Below are positions 50,896 to 63,882 of a DNA stretch of 64,000 nt, piece by piece (the first letter of the stretch is position 1; the number at the start of each line of letters is the position of its first letter). Source of the DNA: Auanema rhodensis (lineage: Eukaryota > Nematoda > Chromadorea > Rhabditida > Rhabditidae); contig OZ059895.1 of NCBI GenBank assembly GCA_964057225.1, positions 2,418,001 to 2,482,000 on the forward strand. The letters are read 5' to 3'. Made by a program: the position numbers and the translations under genes. Below the pieces are notes generated by a model, which was not told the origin of the DNA, searched no databases, and was given only the letters and a program-made list of their open reading frames with translations.

Positions 50896-52650
50896 TCGTT
50901 GAATAACATTGTCCATCGTCTTCGCCTTGAAAAAAAGAATCTAAAAACATCTACTTTTTGCTAAATTATTTTGAAATTTTTCGAAAAAATTTTTGTCAAA
51001 ATGTTTTTGGAAGCAATGTTGAGTGTACATGGAAACTCAACATACACTAATGCATCATTTTTCAAACGATCATAACTAATTTTTGTATTAAGCGTTTCTC
51101 AATGTAGTATAGTGCATTCGATGCGGATTTTTAAGTTGCGTCGATTTGTGTTATCAGATTTGCGCTAGCTTAAAAATGCACCGAGATATGAACTGATATA
51201 AGTTCACACTTATATCCTCGATTTTCACCCTGAAGAATTAATTTTTTCGTAGAATAACATTGTCCATCGTCTTTGCCTTGAAAAAAGGAATCTAAAAACA
51301 TCTACTTTTTGCTAAATTATTTTGAAATTTTTCGAAAAAATTTTTGTCAAAATGTTTTTGGAAGCAATGTTGAGTGTACATGGAAACTCAACATACACTT
51401 ATGCATCATTTTTCGAACAATCATAACTAATTTTTGTATTAAGCGTTTCTCAATGTAGTATAGTGCATTCGATGCGGATTTTTAAGCTGGGTCGATCTGT
51501 GTTATCAGATTTGCGCTAGCTTAAAAATGCACCGAGATATCAACTGATATAAGTTCACACTTATATCCTCGATTTTCACCCTGAAGAATTAATTTTTTCG
51601 TTGAATAACATTGTCCATCGTCTTCGCCTTGAAAAAAAGAATCTAAAAACATCTACTTTTTGCTAAATTATTTTGAAATTTTTCGAAAAAATTTTTGTCA
51701 AAATGTTTTTGGAAGCAATGTTGAGTGTACATGGAAACTCAACATACACTTATGCATCATTTTTCGAACAATCATAACTAATTTTTGTATTAAGCGTTTC
51801 TCAATGTAGTATAGTGCATTCGATGCGGATTTTTAAGCTGGGTCGATCTGTGTTATCAGATTTGCGCTAGCTTAAAAATGCACCGAGATATCAACTGATA
51901 TAAGTTCACACTTATATCCTCGATTTTCACCCTGAAGAATTAATTTTTTCGTTGAATAACATTGTCCATCGTCTTCGCCTTGAAAAAAAGAATCTAAAAA
52001 CATCTACTTTTTGCTAAATTATTTTGAAATTTTTCGAAAAAATTTTTGTCAAAATGTTTTTGGAAGCAATGTTGAGTGTACATGGAAACTCAACATACAC
52101 TAATGCATCATTTTTCAAACGATCATAACTAATTTTTGTATTAAGCGTTTCTCAATGTAGTATAGTGCATTCGATGCGGATTTTTAAGTTGCGTCGATTT
52201 GTGTTATCAGATTTGCGCTAGCTTAAAAATGCACCGAGATATGAACTGATATAAGTTCACACTTATATCCTCGATTTTCACCCTGAAGAATTAATTTTTT
52301 CGTAGAATAACATTGTCCATCGTCTTTGCCTTGAAAAAAGGAATCTAAAAACATCTACTTTTTGCTAAATTATTTTGAAATTTTTCGAAAAAATTTTTGT
52401 CAAAATGTTTTTGGAAGCAATGTTGAGTGTACATGGAAACTCAACATACACTTATGCATCATTTTTCGAACAATCATAACTAATTTTTGTATTAAGCGTT
52501 TCTCAATGTAGTATAGTGCATTCGATGCGGATTTTTAAGCTGGGTCGATCTGTGTTATCAGATTTGCGCTAGCTTAAAAATGCACCGAGATATCAACTGA
52601 TATAAGTTCACACTTATATCCTCGATTTTCACCCTGAAGAATTAATTTTT
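50545..52650 (+). repeat. Two three-unit repeats, 2 x 1053 bp
   Basis: M145-M147 and M148-M150 both read gctgggtcg unit, gatatgaac unit (also aagttgcg), tcgtagaata unit. The duplication lies inside block VII and separates two longer forms of the seven-unit repeat. Confidence 0.8.
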
Positions 52651-55458
52651 TCGTTGAATAACATTGTCCATCGTCTTCGCCTTGAAAAAAGGAATCTAAA
52701 AACATCTACTTTTTGCTAAATTATTTTGAAATTTTTCGAAAAAATTTTTGTCAAAATGTTTTTGGAAGCAATGTTGAGTGTACATGGAAACTCAACATAC
52801 ACTAATGCATCATTTTTCAAACGATCATAACTAATTTTTGTATTAAGCGTTTCTCAATGTAGTATAGTGCATTCGATGCGGATTTTTAAGCTGCGTCGAT
52901 CTGTGTTATCAGATTTGCGCTAGCTGAAAAATGCACCGAGATATCAACTGATATAAGTTCACACTTATATCCTCGATTTTCACCATGAAGAAATAATTTT
53001 TTTGTTGAATAACATTGTCCATCGTCTTTGCCTTGAAAAATGGAATCTAAAAACATCTACTTTTTGCTAAATTATTTTGAAATTTTTCGAAAAAATTTTT
53101 GTCAAAATGTTTTTGGAAGCAATGTTGAGTGTACATGGAAACTCAACATACACTTATGCATCATTTTTCGAACAATCATAACTAATTTTTGTATTAAGCG
53201 TTTCTCAATGTAGTATAGTGCATTCGATGCGGATTTTTAAGCTGCGTCGATTTGTCTTATCAGATTTGCGCTAGCTTAAAAATGCACCGAGATATCAACT
53301 GATATATGTTCACACTTATATCCTCGATTTTCACCCTGAAGAATTAATTTTTTCGTTGAATAACATTGTCCATCGTCTTCGCCTTGAAAAAAAGAATCTA
53401 AAAACATCTACTTTTTGCTAAATTATTTTGAAATTTTTCGAAAAAATTTTTGTCAAAATGTTTTTGGAAGCAATGTTGAGTGTACATGGAAACTCAACAT
53501 ACACTAATGCATCATTTTTCAAACGATCATAACTAATTTTTGTATTAAGCGTTTCTCAATGTAGTATAGTGCATTCGATGCGGATTTTTAAGCTGCGTCG
53601 ATTTGTGTTATCAGATTTGCGCTAGCTTAAAAATGCACCGAGATATCAACTGATATAAGTTCACACTTATATCCTCGATTTTCACCCTGAAGAATTAAAT
53701 TTTTCGTTGAATAACATTGTCCATCGTCTTCGCCTTGAAAAAAAGAATCTAAAAACAACTACTTTTTGCTAAATTATTTTGAAATTTTTCGAAAAAATTT
53801 TTGTCAAAATGTTTTTGGAAGCAATGTTGAGTGTACATGGAAACTCAACATACACTAATGCATCATTTTTCAAACCATCATAACTAATTTTTGTATTAAG
53901 CGTTTCTCAATGTAGTATAGTGCATTCGATGCGGATTTTTAAGCTGCGTCGATCTGTGTTATCAGATTTGCGCTAGCTTAAAAATGCACCGAGATATCAA
54001 CTGATATAAGTTCACACTTATATCCTCGATTTTCACCCTGAAGAATTAATTTTTTCGTTGAATAACATTGTCCATCGTCTTCGCCTTGAAAAAAAGAATC
54101 TAAAAACATCTACTTTTTGCTAAATTATTTTGAAATTTTTCGAAAAAATTTTTGTCAAAATGTTTTTGGAAGCAATGTTGAGTGTACATGGAAACTCAAC
54201 ATACACTAATGCATCATTTTTCAAACGATCATAACTAATTTTTGTATTAAGCGTTTCTCAATGTAGTATAGTGCATTCGATGCGGATTTTTAAGCTGCGT
54301 CGATTTGTGTTATCAGATTTGCGCTAGCTTAAAAATGCACCGAGATATCAACTGATATAAGTTCACACTTATATCCTCGATTTTCACCCTGAAGAATTAA
54401 TTTTTTCGTTGAATAACATTGTCCATCGTCTTCGCCTTGAAAAAAGGAATCTAAAAACATCTACTTTTTGCTAAATTATTTTGAAATTTTTCGAAAAAAT
54501 TTTTGTCAAAATGTTTTTGGAAGCAATGTTGAGTGTACATGGAAACTCAACATACACTTATGCATCATTTTTCGAACAATCATAACTAATTTTTGTATTA
54601 AGCGTTTCTCAATGTAGTATAGTGCATTCGATGCGGATTTTTAAGCTGGGTCGATCTGTGTTATCAGATTTGCGCTAGCTTAAAAATGCACCGAGATATC
54701 AACTGATATAAGTTCACACTTATATCCTCGATTTTCACCCTGAAGAATTAATTTTTTCGTTGAATAACATTGTCCATCGTCTTCGCCTTGAAAAAAGGAA
54801 TCTAAAAACATCTACTTTATGCTAAATTATTTTGAAATTTTTCGAAAAAATTTTTGTCAAAATGTTTTTGGAAGCAATGTTGAGTGTACATGGAAACTCA
54901 ACATACACTAATGCATCATTTTTCAAACGATCATAACTAATTTTTGTATTAAGCGTTTCTCAATGTAGTATAGTGCATTCGATGCGGATTTTTAAGCTGC
55001 GTCGATCTGTGTTATCAGATTTGCGCTAGCTGAAAAATGCACCGAGATATCAACTGATATAAGTTCACACTTATATCCTCGATTTTCACCATGAAGAAAT
55101 AATTTTTTTGTTGAATAACATTGTCCATCGTCTTTGCCTTGAAAAATGGAATCTAAAAACATCTACTTTTTGCTAAATTATTTTGAAATTTTTCGAAAAA
55201 ATTTTTGTCAAAATGTTTTTGGAAGCAATGTTGAGTGTACATGGAAACTCAACATACACTTATGCATCATTTTTCGAACAATCATAACTAATTTTTGTAT
55301 TAAGCGTTTCTCAATGTAGTATAGTGCATTCGATGCGGATTTTTAAGCTGCGTCGATTTGTCTTATCAGATTTGCGCTAGCTTAAAAATGCACCGAGATA
55401 TCAACTGATATATGTTCACACTTATATCCTCGATTTTCACCCTGAAGAATTAATTTTT

Positions 55459-55809
55459 TCGTTGAATAACATTGTCCATCGTCTTCGCCTTGAAAAAAAG
55501 AATCTAAAAACATCTACTTTTTGCTAAATTATTTTGAAATTTTTCGAAAAAAGTTTTGTCAAAATGTTTTTGGAAGCAATGTTGAGTGTACATGGAAACT
55601 CAACATACACTAATGCATCATTTTTCAAACGATCATAACTAATTTTTGTATTAAGCGTTTCTCAATGTAGTATAGTGCATTCGATGCGGATTTTTAAGCT
55701 GCGTCGATCTGTGTTATCAGATTTGCGCTAGCTGAAAAATGCACCGAGATATCAACTGATATAAGTTCACACTTATATCCTCGATTTTCACCATGAAGAA
55801 ATAATTTTT
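55459..55809 (+). repeat. Hybrid unit M159 in block VII
   Basis: The left side resembles the aaaaaaagaatc units such as M153 and M161, with an added aaaaaagttttg. The right side has gctgaaaaatg and caccatgaagaaataa, marks of the M135/M151/M157 type. It is followed by a ttgttgaata unit, the normal partner of that right half. It therefore creates a local dimer (M157-M158, M159-M160). Confidence 0.72.
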
Positions 55810-56511
55810 TTGTTGAATAACATTGTCCATCGTCTTTGCCTTGAAAAATGAAATCTAAAAACATCTACTTTTTGCTAAATTATTTTGAAATTTTTCGAAA
55901 AAATTTTTGTCAAAATGTTTTTGGAAGCAATGTTGAGTGTACATGGAAACTCAACATACACTTATGCATCATTTTTCGAACAATCATAACTAATTTTTGT
56001 ATTAAGCGTTTCTCAATGTAGTATAGTGCATTCGATGCGGATTTTTAAGCTGCGTCGATTTGTCTTATCAGATTTGCGCTAGCTTAAAAATGCACCGAGA
56101 TATCAACTGATATATGTTCACACTTATATCCTCGATTTTCACCCTGAAGAATTAATTTTTTCGTTGAATAACATTGTCCATCGTCTTCGCCTTGAAAAAA
56201 AGAATCTAAAAACATCTACTTTTTGCTAAATTATTTTGAAATTTTTCGAAAAAATTTTTGTCAAAATGTTTTTGGAAGCAATGTTGAGTGTACATGGAAA
56301 CTCAACATACACTAATGCATCATTTTTCAAACGATCATAACTAATTTTTGTATTAAGCGTTTCTCAATGTAGTATAGTGCATTCGATGCGGATTTTTAAG
56401 CTGCGTCGATTTGTGTTATCAGATTTGCGCTAGCTTAAAAATGCACCGAGATATCAACTGATATAAGTTCACACTTATATCCTCGATTTTCACCCTGAAG
56501 AATTAAATTTT

Positions 56512-56862
56512 TCGTTGAATAACATTGTCCATCGTCTTCGCCTTGAAAAAAAGAATCTAAAAACAACTACTTTTTGCTAAATTATTTTGAAATTTTTCGA
56601 AAAAATTTTTGTCAAAATGTTTTTGGAAGCAATGTTGAGTGTACATGGAAACTCAACATACACTAATGCATCATTTTTCAAACCATCATAACTAATTTTT
56701 GTATTAAGCGTTTCTCAATGTAGTATAGTGCATTCGATGCAGATTTTTAAGCTGCGTCGATCTGTGTTATCAGATTTGCGCTAGCTTAAAAATGCACCGA
56801 GATATCAACTGATATAAGTTCACACTTATATCCTCGATTTTCACCCTGAAGAATTAATTTTT
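56512..56862 (+). repeat. Block VII/III junction inside unit M162
   Basis: The left part has acaactac and caaaccatc, which mark one block VII type, and T194 at base 56705. The right part has gcag (A230, base 56741), the gamma mark of block III, and the next unit M163 has the delta marks aatagc and attattctg. The switch lies between 56705 and 56741. Gamma followed by delta is the normal block III order, so the junction keeps both unit phase and HOR phase. Confidence 0.8.
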
Positions 56863-57564
56863 TCGTTGAATAGCATTGTCCATCGTCTTTGCCTTGAAAA
56901 AAGGAATCTAAAAACATCTACTTTTTGCTAAATTATTCTGAAATTTTTCGAAAAAATTTTTGTCAAAATGTTTTTGGAAGCAATGTTGAGTGTACATGGA
57001 AACTCAACATACACTAATGCATCATTTTTCAAACGATCATAACTAATTTTTGTATTAAGCGTTTCTCAATGTAGTATAGTGCATTCGATGCGGATTTTTA
57101 AGCTGCGTCGATCTGTGTTATCAGATTTGCGCTAGCTTAAAAATGCACCGAGATATCAACTGATATAAGTTCACACTTATATCCTCGATTTTCACCCTGA
57201 AGAATTAATTTTTTCGTTGAATAGCATTGTCCATCGTCTTTGCCTTGAAAAAAGAAATCTAAAAACATCTACTTTTTGCTAAATTATTCTGAAATTTTTC
57301 GAAAAAATTTTTGTCAAAATGTTTTTGGAAGCAATGTTGAGTGTACATGGAAACTCAACATACACTAATGCATCATTTTTCAAACGATCATAACTAATTT
57401 TTGTATCAAGCGTTTCTCAATGTAGTATAGTGCATTCGATGCGGATTTTTAAGCTGCGTCGATCTGTGTTATCAGATTTGCGCTAGCTTAAAAATGCACC
57501 GAGATATCAACTGATATAAGTTCACACATATATCCTCGATTTTCACCCTGAAGAATTAATTTTT
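56863..57564 (+). repeat. Block III remnant and III/I junction (M163-M164)
   Basis: Both units start with delta marks (aatagc, attattctg). M164 ends as block I type D (tatcaagcg, tctcaatg, cacacatat), so the junction to block I falls inside M164, after position 76. M164 also has A42 (aaagaaatc). Confidence 0.75.
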
Positions 57565-60021
57565 TCGTTGAATAACATTGTCCATCGTCTTTGCCTTGAA
57601 AAATGGAATCTAAAAACATCTACTTTTTGCCAAATTATTTTGAAATTTTTCGAAAAAATTTTTGTCAAAATGTTTTTGGAAGCAATGTTGAGTGTACATG
57701 GAAACTCAACATACACTAATGCATCATTTTTCAAACGATCATAACTAATTTTTGTATCAAACGTTTCTCAATGTAGTATAGTGCATTCGATGCGGATTTT
57801 TAAGCTGCGTCGATCTGTGTTATCAGATTTGCGCTAGCTTAAAAATGCACCGAGATATCAACTGATATAAGTTCACACTTATATCCTCGATTTTCACCCT
57901 GAAGAATTAATTTTTTCGTTGAATAACATTGTCCATCGTCTTTGCCTTGAAAGAAGGAATCTAAAAACATCTACTTTTTGCTAAATTATTTTGAAATGTT
58001 TGGAAAAAATTTTTGTCAAAATGTTTTTGGAAGCAATGTTGAGTGTACATGGAAACTCAACATACACTAATGCATCATTTTTCAAACGATCATAACTAAT
58101 TTTTGTATCAAGCGTTTCTCAATGTAGTATAGTGCATTCGATGCGAATTTTTAAGCTGCGTCGATCTGTGTTATCAGATTTGCGCTAGCTTAAAAATGCA
58201 CCGAGATATCAACTGATATAAGTTCACACTTATATCCTCGATTTTCACCCTGAAGAATTAATTTTTTCGTTGAATAACATTGTCCATCGTCTTTGCCTTG
58301 AAAAAAGGAATCTAAAAACATCTACTTTTTGCTAAATTATTTTGAAATTTTTCGAAAAAATTTTTGTCAAAATGTTTTTGGAAGCAATGTTGAGTGTACA
58401 TGGAAACTCAACATACACTAATGCATCATTTTTCAAACGATCATAACTAATTTTTGTATCAAGCGTTTCTCAATGTAGTATAGTGCATTCGATGCGGATT
58501 TTTAAGCTGCGTCGATCTGTGTTATCAGATTTGCGCTAGCTTAAAAATGCACCGAGATATCAACTGATATAAGTTCACACATATATCCTCGATTTTCACC
58601 CTGAAGAATTAATTTTTTCGTTGAATAACATTGTCCATCGTCTTTGCCTTGAAAAATGGAATCTAAAAACATCTACTTTTTGCTAAATTATCTTGAAATT
58701 TTTCGAAAAAATTTTTGTCAAAATGTTTTTGGAAGCAATGTTGAGTGTACATGGAAACTCAACATACACTAATGCATCATTTTTCAAACGATCATAACTA
58801 ATTTTTTTATCAAACGTTTCTCAATGTAGTATAGTGCATTCGATGCGGATTTTTAAGCTGCGTCGATCTGTGTTATCAGATTTGCGCTAGCTTAAAAATG
58901 CACCGAGATATCAACTGATATAAGTTCACACTTATATCCTCGATTTTCACCCTGAAGAATTAATTTTTTCGTTGAATAACATTGTCCATCGTCTTTGCCT
59001 TGAAAAAAGGAATCTAAAAACATCTACTTTTTGCTAAATTATTTTGAAATGTTTGGAAAAAATTTTTGTCAAAATGTTTTTGGAAGCAATGTTGAGTGTA
59101 CATGGAAACTCAACATACACTAATGCATCATTTTTCAAACGATCATAACTAATTTTTGTATTAAGCGTTTCTCAATGTAGTATAGTGCATTCGATGCGAA
59201 TTTTTAAGCTGCGTCGATCTGTGTTATCAGATTTGCGCTAGCTTAAAAATGCACCGAGATATCAACTGATATAAGTTCACACTTATATCCTCGATTTTCA
59301 CCCTGAAGAATTAATTTTTTCGTTGAATAACATTGTCCATCGTCTTTGCCTTGAAAAAAGGAATCTAAAAACATCTACTTTTTGCTAAATTATTTTGAAA
59401 TTTTTGGAAAAAATTTTTGTCAAAATGTTTTTGGAAGCAATGTTGAGTGTACATGGAAACTCAACATACACTAATGCATCATTTTTCAAACGATCATAAC
59501 TAATTTTTGTATTAAGCGTTTCTCAATGTAGTATAGTGCATTCGATGCGAATTTTTAAGCTGCGTCGATCTGTGTTATCAGATTTGCGCTAGCTTAAAAA
59601 TGCACCGAGATATCAACTGATATAAGTTCACACTTATATCCTCGATTTTCACCCTGAAGAATTAATTTTTTCGTTGAATAACATTGTCCATCGTCTTTGC
59701 CTTGAAAAAAGGAATCTAAAAACATCTACTTTTTGCTAAATTATTTTGAAATTTTTGGAAAAAATTTTTGTCAAAATGTTTTTGGAAGCAATGTTGAGTG
59801 TACATGGAAACTCAACATACACTAATGCATCATTTTTCAAACGATCACAACTAATTTTTGTATCAAGCGTTTCTCAATGTAGTATAGTGCATTCGATGCG
59901 GATTTTTAAGCTGCGTCGATCTGTGTTATCAGATTTGCGCTAGCTTAAAAATGCACCGAGATATCAACTGATATAAGTTCACACATATATCCTCGATTTT
60001 CACCCTGAAGAATTAATTTTT

Positions 60022-60372
60022 TCGTTGAATAACATTGTCCATCGTCTTTGCCTTAAAAAATGGAATCTAAAAACATCTACTTTTTGCTAAATTATCTTGA
60101 AATTTTTCGAAAAAATTTTTGTCAAAATGTTTTTGGAAGCAATGTTGAGTGTACATGGAAACTCAACATACACTAATGCATCATTTTTCAAACGATCATA
60201 ACTAATTTTTGTATCAAGCGTTTCTCAATGTAGTATAGTGCATTCGATGCGGATTTTTAAGCTGCGTCGATCTGTGTTATCAGATTTGCGCTAGCTTAAA
60301 AATGCACCGAGATATCAACTGATATAAGTTCACACATATATCCTCGATTTTCACCCTGAAGAATTAATTTTT
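60022..60372 (+). repeat. A/D hybrid unit (M172)
   Basis: The left side has the type A marks T40, C75 and C87 plus A34. The right side has tatcaagcg and cacacatat, the type D marks. It sits between a D unit (M171) and an A-like unit (M173). A whole A-B-C-D repeat has in effect collapsed to one hybrid unit. Confidence 0.72.
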
Positions 60373-61776
60373 TCGTTGAATAACATTGTCCATCGTCTTT
60401 GCCTTGAAAAATGGAATCTAAAAACATCTACTTTTTGCTAAATTATTTTGAAATTTTTCGAAAAAATTTTTGTCAAAATGTTTTTGGAAGCAATGTTGAG
60501 TGTACATGGAAACTCAACATACACTAATGCATCATTTTTCAAACGATCATAACTAATTTTTGTATCAAACGTTTCTCAATGTAGTATAGTGCATTCGATG
60601 CGGATTTTTAAGCTGCGTCGATCTGTGTTATCAGATTTGCGCTAGCTTAAAAATGCACCGAGATATCAACTGATATAAGTTCACACTTATATCCTCGATT
60701 TTCACCCTGAAGAATTAATTTTTTCGTTGAATAACATTGTCCATCGTCTTTGCCTTGAAAAAAGGAATCTAAAAACATCTACTTTTTGCTAAATTATTTT
60801 GAAATGTTTGGAAAAAATTTTTGTCAAAATGTTTTTGGAAGCAATGTTGAGTGTACATGGAAACTCAACATACACTAATGCATCATTTTTCAAACGATCA
60901 TAACTAATTTTTGTATTAAGCGTTTCTCAATGTAGTATAGTGCATTCGATGCGAATTTTTAAGCTGCGTCGATCTGTGTTATCAGATTTGCGCTAGCTTA
61001 AAAATGCACCGAGATATCAACTGATATAAGTTCACACTTATATCCTCGATTTTCACCCTGAAGAATTAATTTTTTCGTTGAATAACATTGTCCATCGTCT
61101 TTGCCTTGAAAAAAGGAATCTAAAAACATCTACTTTTTGCTAAATTATTTTGAAATTTTTGGAAAAAATTTTTGTCAAAATGTTTTTGGAAGCAATGTTG
61201 AGTGTACATGGAAACTCAACATACACTAATGCATCATTTTTCAAACGATCATAACTAATTTTTGTATCAAGCGTTTCTCAATGTAGTATAGTGCATTCGA
61301 TGCGGATTTTTAAGCTGCGTCGATCTGTGTTATCAGATTTGCGCTAGCTTAAAAATGCACCGAGATATCAACTGATATAAGTTCACACTTATATCCTCGA
61401 TTTTCACCCTGAAGAATTAATTTTTTCGTTGAATAACATTGTCCATTGTCTTTGCCTTGAAAAATGGAATCTAAAAACATCTACTTTTTGCTAAATTATC
61501 TTGAAATTTTTCGAAAAAATTTTTGTCAAAATGTTTTTGGAAGCAATGTTGAGTGTACATGGAAACTCAACATACACTAATGCATCATTTTTCAAACGAT
61601 CATAACTAATTTTTGTATCAAACGTTTCTTAATGTAGTATAGTGCATTCGATGCGGATTTTTAAGCTGCGTCGATCTGTGTTATCAGATTTGCGCTAGCT
61701 TAAAAATGCACCGAGATATCAACTGATATAAGTTCACACTTATATCCTCGATTTTCACCCTGAAGAATTAATTTTT

Positions 61777-63180
61777 TCGTTGAATAACATTGTCCATCGT
61801 CTTTGCCTTGAAAAATGGAATCTAAAAACATCTACTTTTTGCTAAATTATCTTGAAATTTTTCGAAAAAATTTTTGTCAAAATGTTTTTGGAAGCAATGT
61901 TGAGTGTACATGGAAACTCAACATACACTAATGCATCATTTTTCAAACGATCATAACTAATTTTTGTATCAAACGTTTCTCAATGTAGTATAGTGCATTC
62001 GATGCGGATTTTTAAGCTGCGTCGATCTGTGTTATCAGATTTGCGCTAGCTTAAAAATGCACCGAGATATCAACTGATATAAGTTCACACTTATATCCTC
62101 GATTTTCACCCTGAAGAATTAATTTTTTCGTTGAATAACATTGTCCATCGTCTTTGCCTTGAAAAAAGGAATCTAAAAACATCTACTTTTTGCTAAATTA
62201 TTTTGAAATGTTTGGAAAAAATTTTTGTCAAAATGTTTTTGGAAGCAATGTTGAGTGTACATGGAAACTCAACATACACTAATGCATCATTTTTCAAACG
62301 ATCATAACTAATTTTTGTATTAAGCGTTTCTCAATGTAGTATAGTGCATTCGATGCGAATTTTTAAGCTGCGTCGATCTGTGTTATCAGATTTGCGCTAG
62401 CTTAAAAATGCACCGAGATATCAACTGATATAAGTTCACACTTATATCCTCGATTTTCACCCTGAAGAATTAATTTTTTCGTTGAATAACATTGTCCATC
62501 GTCTTTGCCTTGAAAAAAGGAATCTAAAAACATCTACTTTTTGCTAAATTATTTTGAAATTTTTGGAAAAAATTTTTGTCAAGATGTTTTTGGAAGCAAT
62601 GTTGAGTGTACATGGAAACTCAACATACACTAATGCATCATTTTTCAAACGATCATAACTAATTTTTGTATTAAGCGTTTCTCAATGTAGTATAGTGCAT
62701 TCGATGCGAATTTTTAAGCTGCGTCGATCTGTGTTATCAGATTTGCGCTAGCTTAAAAATGCACCGAGATATCAACTGATATAAGTTCACACTTATATCC
62801 TCGATTTTCACCCTGAAGAATTAATTTTTTCGTTGAATAACATTGTCCATCGTCTTTGCCTTGAAAAAAGGAATCTAAAAACATCTACTTTTTGCTAAAT
62901 TATTTTGAAATTTTTGGAAAAAATTTTTGTCAAAATGTTTTTGGAAGCAATGTTGAGTGTACATGGAAACTCAACATACACTAATGCATCATTTTTCAAA
63001 CGATCATAACTAATTTTTGTATCAAGCGTTTCTCAATGTAGTATAGTGCATTCGATGCGGATTTTTAAGCTGCGTCGATCTGTGTTATCAGATTTGCGCT
63101 AGCTTAAAAATGCACCGAGATATCAACTGATATAAGTTCACACTTATATCCTCGATTTTCACCCTGAAGAATTAATTTTT
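61777..63180 (+). repeat. Complete A-B-C-D higher-order unit near right end
   Basis: M177-M180 carry A (attatcttg), B (aaatgtttgg, tattaagcg, A231), C (tcaagatg) and D (tatcaagcg, G231). It matches 703-2106 in order, differing for example at position 34 of B and position 315 of D. It links the two outer blocks to one family. Confidence 0.84.
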
Positions 63181-63882
63181 TCGTTGAATAACATTGTCCA
63201 TCGTCTTTGCCTTGAAAAATGGAATCTAAAAACATCTACTTTTTGCTAAATTATCTTGAAATTTTTCGAAAAAATTTTTGTCAAAATGTTTTTGGAAGCA
63301 ATGTTGAGTGTACATGGAAACTCAACATACACTAATGCATCATTTTTCAAACGATCATAACTAATTTTTGTATCAAACGTTTCTCAATGTAGTATAGTGC
63401 ATTCGATGCGGATTTTTAAGCTGCGTCGATCTGTGTTATCAGATTTGCGCTAGCTTAAAAATGCACCGAGATATCAACTGATATAAGTTCACACTTATAT
63501 CCTCGATTTTCACCCTGAAGAATTAATTTTTTCGTTGAATAACATTGTCCATCGTCTTTGCCTTGAAAAAAGGAATCTAAAAACATCTACTTTTTGCTAA
63601 ATTATTTTGAAATGTTTGGAAAAAATTTTTGTCAAAATGTTTTTGGAAGCAATGTTGAGTGTACATGGAAACTCAACATACACTAATGCATCATTTTTCA
63701 AACGATCATAACTAATTTTTGTATTAAGCGTTTCTCAATGTAGTATAGTGCATTCGATGCGAATTTTTAAGCTGCGTCGATCTGTGTTATCAGATTTGCG
63801 CTAGCTTAAAAATGCACCGAGATATCAACTGATATAAGTTCACACTTATATCCTCGATTTTCACCCTGAAGAATTAATTTTT

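Larger units (their letters stand above)
44227..56862 (+). repeat. Block VII: seven-unit higher-order repeat family (M127-M162)
   Basis: Rare linked marks define the types: tcgtagaata (A5), gctgaaaaatg (G276) with caccatgaagaaataa, ttgttgaata (T2) with gatatatgttc (T306), ttaaattttt (A347), acaactac (A55) with caaaccatc, gctgggtcg, and gatatgaac (G295). The full order is M133-M139. Later stretches are shortened or rearranged. M127 at the left edge has a block IV-like left half (G87, C101) and a T251 right half. M128-M131 repeat the order of M119-M122 of block VI. Confidence 0.84.

Noticed and set aside
57543-57734. Minus-strand open frame of 63 codons
   Set aside because: It is open only because M165 has tttgccaaatt in place of tttgctaaatt, which turns a stop into a tryptophan codon. 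It is a private change in one unit.
59746-59943. Plus-strand open frame of 65 codons
   Set aside because: It is open only because M171 has cgatcacaac in place of cgatcataac, removing a TAA stop. No other copy supports it.
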